From Devosia litorisediminis (GTDB taxonomy: Bacteria; Pseudomonadota; Alphaproteobacteria; Rhizobiales; Devosiaceae), in assembly GCF_018334155.1 (NCBI RefSeq), contig NZ_JAGXTP010000001.1, positions 1,054,001-1,118,000 of the forward strand: a DNA stretch of 64,000 nucleotides, in the 5' to 3' direction. The notes beneath the pieces were generated by a model. That model saw nothing but the letters and a program-made list of their open reading frames with translations, ran no database searches and had not been told where the DNA came from. The position numbers were made by a program, and so were the translations under genes. Positions 35,957 through 45,835 of the stretch are shown here, piece by piece; positions within the stretch are counted from its first letter, which is position 1; the number at the start of each line of letters is the position of its first letter.

Positions 35957-36544
35957 TCAGATCCAGCCGGCCAGCACGCCAGCGCCCATCAGCGCACCAG
36001 TTGCGGCTGCGGCGCGCACCAGATTGGCGCCGTGACGGCCTGTCAGGCGGCGCAGGGTCTGCGTTGCCGCAACGCCGGTGGTGCAGATCATGGCCGTGGC
36101 CGCAGTAAAGCCCAATGCATAATTCAGCGCGTCGCCACCCGCGGGCATTTCAGCGCCATGGGCATGGCCGTGGAACAGCGCGAAGCTGCCGACCAACGCC
36201 ATGGCACCAGCCAGGGGCAGGGGGCGCTTGAGGGCCGCAGCCAGACCGATCACCACGCTGGAGAGCGCAATGGCCAGTTCCACATAGGGCAGGCCGATCT
36301 GCGCCACACCCAGGGCAAAGCCGGCAATCATCATCGCCAGAAAGCTCAACGGCACCAGAAACAGTGCGCGACCGCCTAGCACCGCCGCGAAAATGCCCAC
36401 GACCAGCATGGTCAGCACATGGTCCAGGCCGGCCAGCGGATGGCTAAGGCCAGCCAGCAGGGTCATTGTGGTGCCATGACCGGTATGAGCGAAAGCGAGG
36501 GTGGGGGAGGTGACCAGCAAGATCAGAGCGAGCAGAAGGCGCAT
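35957..36544 (-). CDS. HupE/UreJ-family metal (nickel/cobalt) transporter
   Basis: This 195-aa membrane protein has a signal-like first segment and about six helices. It has the family motif 'HPLAGLDHVLTM' and further histidines ('AHTGHG', 'FHGHAHG'), as in HupE and UreJ, which transport nickel or cobalt for hydrogenase or urease. Neither enzyme is encoded here, so it stands alone. The ATG at 36544 has an AAGGAA ribosome binding site. Metal identity is inferred from the family. Confidence 0.85.
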   Translation of the reverse strand: MRLLLALILLVTSPTLAFAHTGHGTTMTLLAGLSHPLAGLDHVLTMLVVGIFAAVLGGRALFLVPLSFLAMMIAGFALGVAQIGLPYVELAIALSSVVIGLAAALKRPLPLAGAMALVGSFALFHGHAHGAEMPAGGDALNYALGFTAATAMICTTGVAATQTLRRLTGRHGANLVRAAAATGALMGAGVLAGWI

Positions 36545-36743
36545 CGGTTTCCTTCCGGGACCGGTTGGTCCCTGAGTGAACATGTCGGCAGCCGCCGCGG
36601 ATTCCCAAAACTCGCCTGATCTTTATTGGCTGGCTGGCGGGATTTGTAAATGCCGGTCTGGTGCGATTGGCGGTGAACTGATCGGTTGTACTCAACGTTA
36701 GCAGTCTGCTAGCCCGTTCAGGCAACCTACCAAGGCTTTTCGT

Positions 36744-37136
36744 ATGCTCGGCATCATCCTTCTCGTTCTGCTTCTGCTGCTCGTGCAGGTGCTTATGCCC
36801 GCCTATTACCTTACCCGGCAGGTGGGCCCCGAAAAGCAGATGGGGACGCGCGACGCGTTGCCCGAGCCGACCCAGCCGCTGGCGCGGTCGCGGCGAGCGC
36901 TGTCCAACCTGCAGGAAACACTGCCGATTTTCCTGGTTCTGGCGGTGCTGTGCATTGTTCTGGGCGAACAGGGCTGGCTGGCTCTGACCGGCGCGAGCGT
37001 CTATCTGCTCGGCCGGGTGGGCCATGTGGTGAGCTATATGGCCGGCTTATCCCCGTGGCGCTCGGTGTGCTTTACACTGGCGCTGGTCGGCACGGTGATG
37101 ATGGCCCTGCCACTTTTGCCCCATATCTGGATGTAA
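36744..37136 (+). CDS. MAPEG-family membrane protein
   Basis: This 130-aa protein has four helices: one at the N-terminus, then a loop with 'QVGPEKQMGTRDALPEP', followed by three more. The segment 'ARSRRALSNLQETLPIFL' carries the Arg/Asn/Glu residues typical of bacterial MAPEG (membrane-associated eicosanoid/glutathione metabolism) proteins. The bacterial function is not established. It lies just upstream of the tRNA-Trp gene. Confidence 0.82.
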   Translation: MLGIILLVLLLLLVQVLMPAYYLTRQVGPEKQMGTRDALPEPTQPLARSRRALSNLQETLPIFLVLAVLCIVLGEQGWLALTGASVYLLGRVGHVVSYMAGLSPWRSVCFTLALVGTVMMALPLLPHIWM

Positions 37137-37150
37137 GGCACGGAAGGGTC

Positions 37151-37179
37151 TTGCGAAGTCACCGCTTTGCCATTAGACA
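37151..37179 (+). promoter_or_regulatory. Sigma-70-type promoter of tRNA-Trp
   Basis: TTGCGA (37151-37156) and TAGACA (37174-37179) are spaced by 17 nt. Transcription would start about 7 nt before the mature 5' end of the tRNA, typical of a tRNA promoter. Confidence 0.6.
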
Positions 37180-37192
37180 CAGCCTCGCCTGA

Positions 37193-37268
37193 AGGGGTTT
37201 AGCTCAGTTGGTAGAGCATCGGTCTCCAAAACCGAGGGTCGTGGGTTCGAGTCCCCCAGCCCCTGCCA
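37193..37268 (+). tRNA. trpT: tRNA-Trp (anticodon CCA)
   Basis: A complete cloverleaf is visible. Acceptor stem AGGGGTT pairs with AGCCCCT. The D arm contains AGCTCAGTTGGTAGAGC. The anticodon stem TCGGT/ACCGA has loop CTCCAAA (anticodon CCA). The T arm contains GGTTCGAGTCC. A G discriminator is followed by an encoded CCA end. Placement just upstream of secE-nusG is common in alphaproteobacteria. Confidence 0.97.
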
Positions 37269-37419
37269 GGCACAATCAGTTCTACCGCTGATTTTCCGGT
37301 CGCCCTGGCCGCCGGACCTCCCACCCGAACCTTGTGACTATACCTGCAACGGCTTTCTGCGCCGTGGCCCATGGGATGGTTGGTAGAATTTTGTGCTTGC
37401 TGGCAACACTTTGGCCGCG

Positions 37420-37701
37420 TTACTCGGCAGCGTTGCGGACCTTGTCGGTGTGTCGGGCCTTGAGCCGGTTGAGCTGATGGGCGGCATGCGCCAATAACGC
37501 TGTGCGTACCTGCTCGGATGCGACATGGCCGACATCGGCCTTGACCTTGAGGTCAAGTGGATAGCGGCTCACATTGCCCATGAAGTGCTCTTCGATCTGC
37601 ACGCGCACGATGCCGGTAACCCGGCCTTCAATGGCGGGGTGGGGCCCGAAATAGCGCAGTTCACACGCGGTGATCTCGAAAGACGCCGCAGTATCTGTCA
37701 T
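37420..37701 (-). CDS. Small conserved-looking hypothetical protein between tRNA-Trp and secE
   Basis: This 93-aa soluble protein has no motif I recognise. Its first half reads like beta strands ('FEITACELRYFGP', 'GIVRVQIEEHFMG') and the C-terminal half is helical and charged. The ATG at 37701 has a GGGAGG ribosome binding site with 6-nt spacing (a GTG one codon earlier is also possible), which supports expression. It is divergent from secE and convergent with the tRNA gene. No function is proposed. Confidence 0.65.
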   Translation of the reverse strand: MTDTAASFEITACELRYFGPHPAIEGRVTGIVRVQIEEHFMGNVSRYPLDLKVKADVGHVASEQVRTALLAHAAHQLNRLKARHTDKVRNAAE

Positions 37702-37875
37702 CACACGCCTCCCGCTCGAAAATTAATTCCACTGCGGGTCATTAAAATCCCACACAGTCCGCGAATCAAGAACGAATCGATGTGACATGCGTGTGTCGTT
37801 AACTGGCGTGGTTAGTCGTGGCGCCTGGGTCCGCGCAGATTTTGCAGGGGGCTGCCAGATTCTTGGAGCACCCTG

Positions 37876-37904
37876 TTGCTTTTGACAGGGAGTTTCTCTA
37901 GATA
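37876..37904 (+). promoter_or_regulatory. Candidate promoter of secE-nusG
   Basis: TTGCTT (37876-37881) and TAGATA (37899-37904) are separated by 17 nt, about 75 nt before the secE start. A TTGACA lies 6 nt further downstream but has no -10 at proper distance. Confidence 0.45.
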
Positions 37905-37978
37905 CCCACATTCCAGCCGTGCGGGATTCCTGCGCGGCCTTTGGTTTTGCACCAAAACACCAAAGAGTAGATTCGCCT

Positions 37979-38173
37979 ATGGCCCGTACGAACCCAATCA
38001 CGTTCCTGCAGCAAGTGCGGCAGGAAGTTTCCAAGGTCACCTGGCCGGGGCGAAGCGAAGTCCTGATCTCCACGATCATGGTCATCGTGCTGGTGATTGC
38101 GGCGAGCCTGTTTTTTCTGGCAGCCGATCAGGTCATTTCATGGCTGGTCGGGCTGATGCTTTCGATCCGCTAG
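37979..38173 (+). CDS. secE: Protein translocase subunit SecE
   Basis: This 64-aa protein has the short bacterial SecE form: an amphipathic cytoplasmic helix with 'VRQEVSKVTWPGRSEV' followed by a single membrane helix. It stabilises SecY in the SecYEG channel. The ATG at 37979 yields the usual length. It is co-directional with nusG, as in nearly all bacteria. Confidence 0.97.
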   Translation: MARTNPITFLQQVRQEVSKVTWPGRSEVLISTIMVIVLVIAASLFFLAADQVISWLVGLMLSIR

Positions 38174-38214
38174 TCGGATCACGGACACATAACTACTAGG
38201 AGCGGCGACGCTTT

Positions 38215-38745
38215 ATGGCCATGCGCTGGTATATCGTTCAAGCTTACTCGAATTTCGAGCGCAAGGTGGCGGAAGATATCCGTCAGAAGGTTGCGCAGAA
38301 GAAGCTCGAGCATCTGTTTGAAGACGTGATCGTGCCGACCGAAAAGGTCGTCGAGATCCGCCGTGGCCGCAAGGTCGACGCTGAACGCAAGTTCTTCCCG
38401 GGCTACGTGCTGGTGAAGATGGATATGACCGACGAGGCCTTCCATCTGATCAAGAACACGCCAAAGGTCACCGGTTTCCTCGGTTCGGACAACAAGCCGA
38501 TGCCGATCTCGGAGAAGGAAGCCCAGGGCATTCTGCAGCAAGTGCAGGAAGGTGTTGAGCATCCCAAGCCATCGGTGTCGTTCGAAGTGGGCGAGAATGT
38601 CCGTGTGTCCGATGGTCCATTCGCCAGCTTTAATGGTGTGGTCGAAGAAGTCGATGAAGAGCGCGCCCGCCTCAAGGTGGAAGTGTCGATCTTTGGTCGG
38701 CCGACCCCGGTCGAGCTGGAATACGGTCAGGTCGAAAAGGTCTGA
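38215..38745 (+). CDS. nusG: Transcription termination/antitermination protein NusG
   Basis: This 176-aa protein has the N-terminal NGN domain ('RWYIVQAYSNFERKVAEDI', 'FFPGYVLV') and the C-terminal KOW domain ('GENVRVSDGPFASFNGVVEEV'). It binds RNA polymerase and links it to Rho or ribosomal S10. An AGGAG site lies about 12-17 nt upstream of the chosen ATG; a second in-frame ATG two codons later is also possible. Confidence 0.97.
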   Translation: MAMRWYIVQAYSNFERKVAEDIRQKVAQKKLEHLFEDVIVPTEKVVEIRRGRKVDAERKFFPGYVLVKMDMTDEAFHLIKNTPKVTGFLGSDNKPMPISEKEAQGILQQVQEGVEHPKPSVSFEVGENVRVSDGPFASFNGVVEEVDEERARLKVEVSIFGRPTPVELEYGQVEKV

Positions 38746-38750
38746 CCCGC

Positions 38751-38768
38751 TGCTGCCTTCGGGCAGCA
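38751..38768 (+). repeat. TTCG-capped hairpin after nusG
   Basis: TGCTGCC and GGCAGCA form a perfect 7-bp stem with a TTCG tetraloop, 5 nt after the nusG stop and without a T run. The 169-nt spacer to rplK also has CGGACC/GGTCCG (38859-38882). This spacer is where L1 autoregulation of rplK-rplA would act in E. coli, but no L1 site was matched in detail. Confidence 0.5.
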
Positions 38769-38914
38769 TCAGGAATTCCGGCGTGAGCCGGATACGCCGG
38801 GGCAACCCGGTGAAATCTGTGGAAGAGGGCGGTGGCTGCCAGGCTGCCGGGTAAACCTCGGACCACAGCGTCAAACGGTCCGCGTGACAGCGGGCGAACA
38901 TAGATAGGACGATT

Positions 38915-39343
38915 ATGGCAAAGAAAATCGTTGGCTACGTAAAGCTGCAGGTGCCCGCGGGCTCCGCGACACCATCCCCGCCAATCGGCCCAGCACTGGG
39001 TCAGCGCGGTCTGAACATCATGGAATTCTGCAAGGCGTTCAACGCTGCCACGCAGGAAATGGAAAAGGGTTCGCCCATTCCAGTCGTGATCACCGCCTAT
39101 GCCGACAAGAGCTTCACCTACACGATGAAGCAGCCGCCGGTATCCTTCTTCATCAAGAAGGCCGTGAACCTGAAGTCGGGCAGCAAGCTGCCAGGCAAGG
39201 AATCGGCCGGTACGATCACCGTGGCTCAGCTGCGCACGATCGCTGAAAAGAAGATGGCTGATCTCAATGCCGACGATATCGACGCTGCTGTATCGATGAT
39301 CGCTGGCTCTGCCCGTTCCATGGGCATTCAGGTCGAGGGTTGA
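38915..39343 (+). CDS. rplK: 50S ribosomal protein L11
   Basis: This 142-aa protein has the L11 signature: '[34 protein letters not shown]' covers the flexible N-terminal domain and the C-terminal domain ends in '[12 protein letters not shown]'. It binds the 23S GTPase-associated centre. It is followed by rplA after 3 nt, the usual L11-L1 operon. Confidence 0.97.
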   Translation: MAKKIVGYVKLQVPAGSATPSPPIGPALGQRGLNIMEFCKAFNAATQEMEKGSPIPVVITAYADKSFTYTMKQPPVSFFIKKAVNLKSGSKLPGKESAGTITVAQLRTIAEKKMADLNADDIDAAVSMIAGSARSMGIQVEG

Positions 39344-39346
39344 TAG

Positions 39347-40033
39347 ATGGCTGGCAAGAATTTCAAGAAGGCCCTTGAGGGCATCGACCGCAACAAGCTG
39401 TACAAGCTTGATGAGGCCGTGAAGATGGTCAAGTCGCGCTCGACTGCAAAGTTCGACGAGACGATCGAAATCGCGATCAACCTGGGTGTTGACCCCCGTC
39501 ACGCTGACCAGATGGTCCGCGGTGTCGTCAGCCTGCCAAACGGCACTGGCAAGACCGTGCGCGTTGCCGTGTTCGCCAAGGATGCCAAGGCTGATGAAGC
39601 CAAGGCCGCCGGTGCAGACATCGTTGGTGCAGAAGACCTGATGGAAGCCATTCAGGGCGGCAAGATCGATTTCGATCGTTGCATTGCTACCCCTGACATG
39701 ATGCCGCTGGTCGGTCGTCTGGGCAAGATCCTGGGCCCACGCAACCTGATGCCAAACCCCAAGGTCGGCACGGTTACGCCTGACGTTGCTGGTGCCGTCA
39801 AGGCTGCCAAGGGCGGCGCTGTTGAGTTCCGCGTCGAAAAGGCCGGTATCCTGCACGCTGGCGTTGGCAAGGTTTCGTTCTCCGAAGAAGCTCTGCTGCA
39901 GAACATCAAGGCGTTCACCGACGCCGTGATCAAGTCCAAGCCAGCTGGCTCCAAGGGCACTTACGTCAAGCGCGTTGCCGTGTCCTCGACCATGGGCCCT
40001 GGCGTGCATGTCGAGCCCGCTTCGGCGATGTAA
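39347..40033 (+). CDS. rplA: 50S ribosomal protein L1
   Basis: This 228-aa protein has complete L1 motifs, including '[24 protein letters not shown]' and '[19 protein letters not shown]'. It binds the mobile L1 stalk of 23S rRNA and in many bacteria represses its own operon. A perfect hairpin follows the stop, separating it from the rplJ-rplL unit. Confidence 0.97.
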   Translation: MAGKNFKKALEGIDRNKLYKLDEAVKMVKSRSTAKFDETIEIAINLGVDPRHADQMVRGVVSLPNGTGKTVRVAVFAKDAKADEAKAAGADIVGAEDLMEAIQGGKIDFDRCIATPDMMPLVGRLGKILGPRNLMPNPKVGTVTPDVAGAVKAAKGGAVEFRVEKAGILHAGVGKVSFSEEALLQNIKAFTDAVIKSKPAGSKGTYVKRVAVSSTMGPGVHVEPASAM

Positions 40034-40041
40034 TTCGAATT

Positions 40042-40063
40042 CCGGGCGGTTTCGACCGCCCGG
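40042..40063 (+). terminator. Perfect hairpin after rplA
   Basis: CCGGGCGGT and ACCGCCCGG form a 9-bp stem with a TTCG loop, 8 nt past the rplA stop, followed by ATTTGCT. The T run is short, so it may attenuate rather than fully stop transcription into rplJL-rpoBC. Confidence 0.6.
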
Positions 40064-40204
40064 ATTTGCTACTCTCTGAGTGGCAAAAGTCCTGTCCGAG
40101 ACTGCCGGTGCCAGCCAATTTGGGTTGGCTTAATTTCGCAAGATGCCAGCATAGATGGGGTGAAGACCGAAATTTCTGTCCGCAAGGGCAGGGTGTCGGT
40201 TCGA

Positions 40205-40334
40205 ACCAGGCCAGTTGCCCTGCCGGGCAGCACGGTTGACAGGCATGTAACCGTTGCTCCTCTCCTCCTTTATGGAGATCGGAGGGCAGCAATTGGCAAT
40301 GGCCCGGCTGACTTTCGCCGGGCTCAATGTGGAG
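40205..40334 (+). promoter_or_regulatory. L10-type leader RNA upstream of rplJ
   Basis: The 308-nt spacer before rplJ is highly structured. ACGGTT/AACCGT (40232-40254) is followed by a long bulged hairpin with TTGCT/AGCAA, CCTC/GAGG and CTCC/GGAG helices separated by asymmetric loops (40254-40292). GCCCGGC/GCCGGGC (40302-40323) sits immediately before the ribosome binding site. Position and bulged form fit the known autoregulatory leader bound by L10-L7/L12. The kink-turn itself was not verified. Confidence 0.6.
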
Positions 40335-40341
40335 ACTAGTT

Positions 40342-40863
40342 GTGGAAAGAGCGGAAAAGCGTGAGCTTGTCGCATCGCTTCAGTCAGCCCTCTCGGGTGC
40401 TGGATCGATCGTACTTGCGCAGAATACCGGTCTGACTGTGGCCAATCTGGAGACGCTTCGCCGCGAGGTGAAGGGTGCCGGTGGCTTTGTCAAGATCGCT
40501 AAAAACCGTCTTGCCAAGCTTGCTCTTAAAGAAACCGACAATGCGGACATGTCGGGCCTTCTCGTAGGCCCGATCGTCATCGCTTATGCGGCCGACCCCA
40601 TGACTGCGCCCAAGATTGCGGCAAAGTTTGCTGAAAAGAACGCGAAATACGTCGTTCTTGGTGGCGCCATGGGGCAGACCGCTCTTGATGCTGAAAACGT
40701 CAAGGCGCTGTCGACCATGCCGTCGCTCGACGAACTGCGCGCCACGCTGGCCGGGATGCTCAAGCAGCCCGCTACGCGTATCGCTTCTGTCGTCGTGGCA
40801 CCGGCTGGCGGCATTGCCCGCGTTTTGGCCGCGCATGCGGAAAAGAGCAACGAAGCAGCGTAA
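40342..40863 (+). CDS. rplJ: 50S ribosomal protein L10
   Basis: This 173-aa protein starts at GTG 40342, giving 'ERAEKRELVASLQ', the conserved alphaproteobacterial L10 beginning. A GGAG ribosome binding site lies 7 nt upstream, whereas the ATG at 40327 adds five odd residues. L10 anchors L7/L12 dimers on the ribosome stalk. The preceding leader suggests translational feedback by L10. Confidence 0.96.
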   Translation: MERAEKRELVASLQSALSGAGSIVLAQNTGLTVANLETLRREVKGAGGFVKIAKNRLAKLALKETDNADMSGLLVGPIVIAYAADPMTAPKIAAKFAEKNAKYVVLGGAMGQTALDAENVKALSTMPSLDELRATLAGMLKQPATRIASVVVAPAGGIARVLAAHAEKSNEAA

Positions 40864-40929
40864 CCCCATCGGTCCTTTCAAAGGGCCACTTTGGTTTGAA
40901 CTGAACACGTAAAAAGAGAGATTTATCAA

Positions 40930-41307
40930 ATGGCTGATCTCGCCAAGATTGTAGACGACCTGTCTGCCCTGACCGTTCTGGAAGCTTCCGAACTGTCGAA
41001 GATGCTCGAAGAGAAGTGGGGCGTTTCCGCTGCCGCTCCTGTGGCTGTTGCTGCTGCTGGTGGCGCTGCTGCCGGTGGTGCTGCTGCTGAAGAAAAGACT
41101 GAATTTGACGTGATCCTCGCCTCGTTCGGCGACAACAAGATCAACGTCATTAAGGAAGTCCGTGCGATCACCGGTCTGGGCCTGGGCGAAGCCAAGGCAC
41201 TGGTCGAAGGCGCTCCGAAGGCTGTCAAGGAAGGTGCCTCCAAGGCCGAAGCCGAAGACATCCAGAAGAAGCTGGAAGCTGCTGGCGCCAAGGTCGAACT
41301 CAAGTAG
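40930..41307 (+). CDS. rplL: 50S ribosomal protein L7/L12
   Basis: This 125-aa acidic protein has an N-terminal dimerisation helix pair, an Ala/Gly-rich hinge (about residues 35-55) and a C-terminal domain with '[28 protein letters not shown]'. It recruits translation factors and is present in several copies per ribosome. It follows rplJ by 66 nt. Confidence 0.97.
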   Translation: MADLAKIVDDLSALTVLEASELSKMLEEKWGVSAAAPVAVAAAGGAAAGGAAAEEKTEFDVILASFGDNKINVIKEVRAITGLGLGEAKALVEGAPKAVKEGASKAEAEDIQKKLEAAGAKVELK

Positions 41308-41659
41308 TTCCGACTTTCGCCTTGAAATTTGCGAGATGGCGCGTTAAGTGCCATCTCGCTACGTCGTCTCTTAGAGATGATTCGCCGGGCCGATTGGATG
41401 GGCACCAGGCGCCAATTTGCGGAATATATGACGAATTTGATGTCTGAGGTGCGCTAACGTTCTTTAGACCTCGTGGCTGCTGGCCCGGGGTTTTTGGCGT
41501 TTTTTGCACTGAATGCAGTTCCTGTGGCTCGGAGCAGCGCAATGACATCACCAGGCCTGACGACAAATTAACAGGGCAAATATCCTGATACCCGCCGGCT
41601 GATTGTCGGGTCTTTGGATATCTGCCTCCGAGACAATCGCTATAGAAACAGGAGCTTTC
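41308..41659 (+). other. rplL-rpoB spacer with a perfect 10-bp hairpin
   Basis: This 352-nt stretch has no gene. At 41331-41359 GCGAGATGGC and GCCATCTCGC form a perfect stem with a 9-nt loop, 23 nt after the rplL stop and without a T run. In E. coli the same interval holds an attenuator and an RNase III site that lower rpoBC relative to ribosomal proteins. The same role is likely here. No clear promoter was found. Confidence 0.6.
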
Positions 41660-44600
41660 ATGGCTACCACGTTCAACGGCCGCCGCAAGGTACGCAAGTC
41701 CTTCGGGTCCATTCGCGAAGTCACGGAGATGCCCAATCTGATCGAGGTCCAGAAGGCCTCTTATGATCAGTTTCTGCTCGTCGACGAACCCAAAGAGGGT
41801 CGTCCAGACGAGGGGCTTCAGTCCGTGTTCCGTTCGGTCTTCCCGATCACCGACTTTTCCAACACTGCATCGCTTGAATTCGTCAAATACGAGTTCGAGC
41901 AGCCCAAGTATGACATTGACGAGTGCCGTGCGCGCGACATCACGTTCGCTGCCCCACTCAAGGTGACGCTTCGCCTAATCGTGTTTGAAGTCGATGAAGA
42001 AACCGGCGCCCGTTCTGTCAAGGACATCAAGGAGCAGGACGTCTATATGGGCGACATGCCCTTCATGACGTCGAACGGTACCTTTATCGTCAACGGCACC
42101 GAGCGTGTGATTGTTTCGCAGATGCACCGTTCACCTGGTGTGTTCTTCGATCACGACAAGGGCAAGACCCATTCGTCAGGCAAGCTGCTGTTTGCTGGCC
42201 GTATCATTCCGTACCGCGGTAGCTGGCTCGATATCGAGTTTGACGCCAAGGACGTGGTGTTTGCGCGTATCGACCGTCGCCGCAAGATCCCGGTAACGAG
42301 CCTGCTCAAGGCTCTGGGCATGGATACAGAAGAAATTCTGTCGACCTACTACAACACCCTCACCTTCGAAAAGACCGCAAGCGGCTGGCAGAAGCCATAC
42401 GATGCGGAGAAGATGAAGAACGCCAAGCCAAACGCTGACCTGATCGACGCCAAGACCGGCGACGTGGTTCACGAAGCTGGCAAGAAGCTCTCGGCCCGTC
42501 AGGCCAAGAAGCTGGCCGAAAACGGCCTGACACACCTGTTGGCGGTCGATGAAGACCTCTATGGCATGTATGTCGCCGAAGACCTGATCAACATGCAGAC
42601 TGGTGAAGTCTACATGGAAGCAGGCGACGAGATCGACGAGAAGAACCTCGAGCAGCTGGGCGAACTGGGCTTTGACGAGCTGCCGATCCTGGACATCGAT
42701 CACGTTTCGATCGGCGCCTATATCCGCAACACGCTGGCCGTGGACAAGAACGAGACGCGTGAAGACGCGCTGTTCGACATCTACCGCGTGATGCGTCCAG
42801 GTGAGCCACCAACCGTGGACACTGCCGAAGCCATGTTCCAGTCGCTGTTCTTTGACAGCGAGCGCTATGACCTGTCCGCTGTGGGTCGCGTCAAGATGAA
42901 CATGCGCCTTGAGCTCGATGCGCCCGACACCATGCGCACCCTGCGCAAGGAAGACATTGTTGAAGTCGTCCGTACGCTGGTCGACCTGCGCGATGGTCGC
43001 GGCGAAATCGACGACATCGACAACCTCGGCAACCGTCGTGTGCGTTCGGTCGGCGAGCTGATGGAAAACTCCTATCGCCTTGGTCTGCTCCGCATGGAGC
43101 GTGCCATCAAGGAGCGCATGAGCTCGGTCGAAATCGACACGGTCATGCCGCAGGATCTGATCAACGCCAAGCCGGCTGCCGCCGCGGTGCGTGAGTTCTT
43201 TGGTTCGAGCCAGCTCAGCCAGTTCATGGATCAGACCAATCCGCTTTCGGAAATCACCCACAAGCGTCGCCTGTCGGCGCTTGGGCCTGGTGGTCTGACC
43301 CGCGAGCGTGCCGGCTTTGAAGTTCGTGACGTGCATCCGACCCATTACGGCCGTATCTGTCCGATTGAGACCCCTGAAGGTCCAAATATTGGTCTGATCA
43401 ACTCGCTGTCGACCTTTGCGCGCGTCAACAAGTACGGTTTCATCGAGACCCCGTACCGCAAGATCGTGGACGGCAAGCTGACCGACGACGTGGTCTATCT
43501 CTCCGCCATGGAAGAGGCCAAGCACTACGTCGCGCAGGCCAATGTGACCTTCAACGACAAGCTTGAGCTCGAGCATGATCTGGTTGTGGCTCGCCACGCT
43601 GGTGACAACGGCCTGACGCCCAAGGAAAACGTCGATCTGATGGACGTTTCGCCCAAGCAGATGGTTTCGGTTGCTGCTTCGCTGATCCCGTTCCTTGAGA
43701 ACGACGACGCCAACCGCGCTCTGATGGGCTCGAACATGCAGCGTCAGGCTGTGCCGCTGCTGCGCGCTCATGCGCCGTTCGTCGGTACCGGCATGGAAGC
43801 AGTTGTGGCCCGTGACTCCGGCGCCGCCATTGTGTCCAAGCGCAAGGGTATCGTTGACCAGGTTGACGCGACCCGTATCGTTATTCGTGCGACCGAAGAG
43901 ACTGATGCGTCCAAGTCGGGCGTGGACATCTACAACCTGATGAAGTTCCAGCGTTCGAACCAGTCGACCTGCATCAACCAGCGTCCGCTGGTTGTGGTGG
44001 GCGATCACGTCAACGCCGGCGACATCATCGCCGACGGTCCATCCACCGAGCTGGGCGATCTGGCTCTGGGTCGTAACGTGCTCGTCGCGTTCATGCCCTG
44101 GAATGGCTACAACTTCGAAGATTCCATTCTGCTGAGCGAGAAGATCGCGATGCAGGACGTCTTCACCTCGATCCATATCGAGGAATATGAAGTGATGGCT
44201 CGCGACACCAAGCTGGGTCCTGAGGAAATCACGCGCGACATTCCAAACGTGTCGGAAGAAGCGCTGAAGAACCTGGACGAAGCCGGTATCGTGCATATCG
44301 GTGCCGAAGTGGCTCCTGGTGACATTCTGGTCGGCAAGATCACCCCCAAGGGTGAATCGCCAATGACGCCGGAAGAAAAGCTTCTGCGCGCCATCTTTGG
44401 CGAGAAGGCCTCTGACGTTCGTGACACCTCCCTGCGCGTGCCGCCGGGCGATGCTGGTACTGTTGTTGAAGTGCGCGTGTTCAATCGCCACGGCATCGAC
44501 AAGGACGAGCGCGCCATGGCTATCGAGCGCGAGGAAATCGAGCGTCTTGCCAAGGACCGTGATGACGAACAGTCGATCCTGGACCGCAACGTGTATGCGC

Positions 44601-45802
44601 GTCTCAAGGAAATGCTGTTTGGCAAGGCTGCGACGGCAGGCCCTAAGGGCTATGTTGTTGGCACCAAGCTCAATGACCAGATGTTCGAAGCGCAGCCACG
44701 GTCGAAGTGGTGGCAGTTCGCGGTCGATGACGACAAGGTCATGACCGAGATGGAAGCCCTTCATGCGCAGTATGAAGAGAGCCGTCGTCTGCTCGAGCAG
44801 CGTTTCATCGACAAGGTGGACAAGCTGCAGCGCGGTGACGAGCTGCCTCCTGGCGTGATGAAGATGGTCAAGGTGTTCATCGCGACCAAGCGCAAGATCC
44901 AGCCAGGCGACAAGATGGCCGGTCGTCACGGTAACAAGGGTGTGGTTTCCCGCATCGTTCCCGTTGAAGACATGCCGTACCTCGAAGACGGTACCTCGGT
45001 CGACATCGTGCTGAATCCGCTGGGCGTGCCATCGCGCATGAATGTGGGCCAGATCCTCGAGACGCATCTGGGCTGGGCTTGTGCCGGCATGGGTCGCAAG
45101 ATCGATGAGATGGTTCGCGCCTATCAGCGAAATGGCGATCTCAAGCCACTCCGCCTGGAAATCCAGGACCTGTTTGCCGGTGATGAGTCCATCACCGACC
45201 TCGATGACGACGGCATAGTTCGTCTCGGCGAGCACCTCTCAAAGGGTGTTTCGATCGCGACGCCAGTGTTCGACGGCGCCAAGGAAGCAGACATTGTGGT
45301 CATGCTCGAACGGGCAGGGCTGAAGGCTTCGGGTCAGTCGACAGTGTTCGATGGTCGTAGCGGCGAGCAGTTCGACCGTCAGGTGACGGTTGGGTATATC
45401 TACATGCTCAAGCTCGACCACCTTGTGGACAACAAGATCCACGCGCGTTCGATCGGTCCGTACTCGCTGGTTACCCAGCAGCCGCTGGGCGGCAAGGCCC
45501 AGTTTGGCGGTCAACGCTTCGGCGAGATGGAAGTGTGGGCTCTGGAAGCCTACGGCGCGGCGTATACGCTGCAGGAAATGCTTACCATCAAGTCTGACGA
45601 CGTTGCGGGTCGTACCAAGGTCTACGAAGCCATTGTGCGTGGCGACGATACGTTCGAAGCGGGTATCCCCGAGAGCTTCAACGTTCTGGTCAAGGAAATC
45701 CGTTCACTCGGTCTCAATGTCGAACTCGACATGCGTGAGATCGAAGACGGTTCCGAACAGGCCGAAGCGGAGCTCGCACCTCCTCAGGAAGCGGCGGAAT
45801 AA
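41660..45802 (+). CDS. rpoB: RNA polymerase beta subunit
   Basis: This 1380-aa protein is full length with all conserved blocks, from '[10 protein letters not shown]' at the start to the C-terminal '[18 protein letters not shown]'. The rifampicin-binding segment reads '[26 protein letters not shown]', with the sensitive-type Asp (about 524), His (534) and Ser (539), so no target-based resistance is predicted. The ATG at 41660 has AGGAG about 7 nt upstream. It forms the core enzyme with RpoC. Confidence 0.98.
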   Translation: MATTFNGRRKVRKSFGSIREVTEMPNLIEVQKASYDQFLLVDEPKEGRPDEGLQSVFRSVFPITDFSNTASLEFVKYEFEQPKYDIDECRARDITFAAPLKVTLRLIVFEVDEETGARSVKDIKEQDVYMGDMPFMTSNGTFIVNGTERVIVSQMHRSPGVFFDHDKGKTHSSGKLLFAGRIIPYRGSWLDIEFDAKDVVFARIDRRRKIPVTSLLKALGMDTEEILSTYYNTLTFEKTASGWQKPYDAEKMKNAKPNADLIDAKTGDVVHEAGKKLSARQAKKLAENGLTHLLAVDEDLYGMYVAEDLINMQTGEVYMEAGDEIDEKNLEQLGELGFDELPILDIDHVSIGAYIRNTLAVDKNETREDALFDIYRVMRPGEPPTVDTAEAMFQSLFFDSERYDLSAVGRVKMNMRLELDAPDTMRTLRKEDIVEVVRTLVDLRDGRGEIDDIDNLGNRRVRSVGELMENSYRLGLLRMERAIKERMSSVEIDTVMPQDLINAKPAAAAVREFFGSSQLSQFMDQTNPLSEITHKRRLSALGPGGLTRERAGFEVRDVHPTHYGRICPIETPEGPNIGLINSLSTFARVNKYGFIETPYRKIVDGKLTDDVVYLSAMEEAKHYVAQANVTFNDKLELEHDLVVARHAGDNGLTPKENVDLMDVSPKQMVSVAASLIPFLENDDANRALMGSNMQRQAVPLLRAHAPFVGTGMEAVVARDSGAAIVSKRKGIVDQVDATRIVIRATEETDASKSGVDIYNLMKFQRSNQSTCINQRPLVVVGDHVNAGDIIADGPSTELGDLALGRNVLVAFMPWNGYNFEDSILLSEKIAMQDVFTSIHIEEYEVMARDTKLGPEEITRDIPNVSEEALKNLDEAGIVHIGAEVAPGDILVGKITPKGESPMTPEEKLLRAIFGEKASDVRDTSLRVPPGDAGTVVEVRVFNRHGIDKDERAMAIEREEIERLAKDRDDEQSILDRNVYARLKEMLFGKAATAGPKGYVVGTKLNDQMFEAQPRSKWWQFAVDDDKVMTEMEALHAQYEESRRLLEQRFIDKVDKLQRGDELPPGVMKMVKVFIATKRKIQPGDKMAGRHGNKGVVSRIVPVEDMPYLEDGTSVDIVLNPLGVPSRMNVGQILETHLGWACAGMGRKIDEMVRAYQRNGDLKPLRLEIQDLFAGDESITDLDDDGIVRLGEHLSKGVSIATPVFDGAKEADIVVMLERAGLKASGQSTVFDGRSGEQFDRQVTVGYIYMLKLDHLVDNKIHARSIGPYSLVTQQPLGGKAQFGGQRFGEMEVWALEAYGAAYTLQEMLTIKSDDVAGRTKVYEAIVRGDDTFEAGIPESFNVLVKEIRSLGLNVELDMREIEDGSEQAEAELAPPQEAAE

Positions 45803-45835
45803 TCCGGCACTTCCTACCCCCATTCACTTCCGGAA

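Noticed and set aside
37883..37888. Consensus -35 hexamer TTGACA before secE
   Set aside because: No -10 hexamer lies 16-18 nt downstream; the overlapping TTGCTT-N17-TAGATA pair fits better.
43201..43280. Possible rifampicin-resistance residues in RpoB
   Set aside because: The key Asp, His and Ser positions are all of the sensitive type.
42176..45235. A 1019-codon open frame on the minus strand opposite rpoB
   Set aside because: It mirrors the codon pattern of rpoB, has no family resemblance, and similar shadows occur opposite rpoC (45824-48685) and rpsL-fusA (51138-53582). These arise from strong codon bias in highly expressed GC-rich genes.
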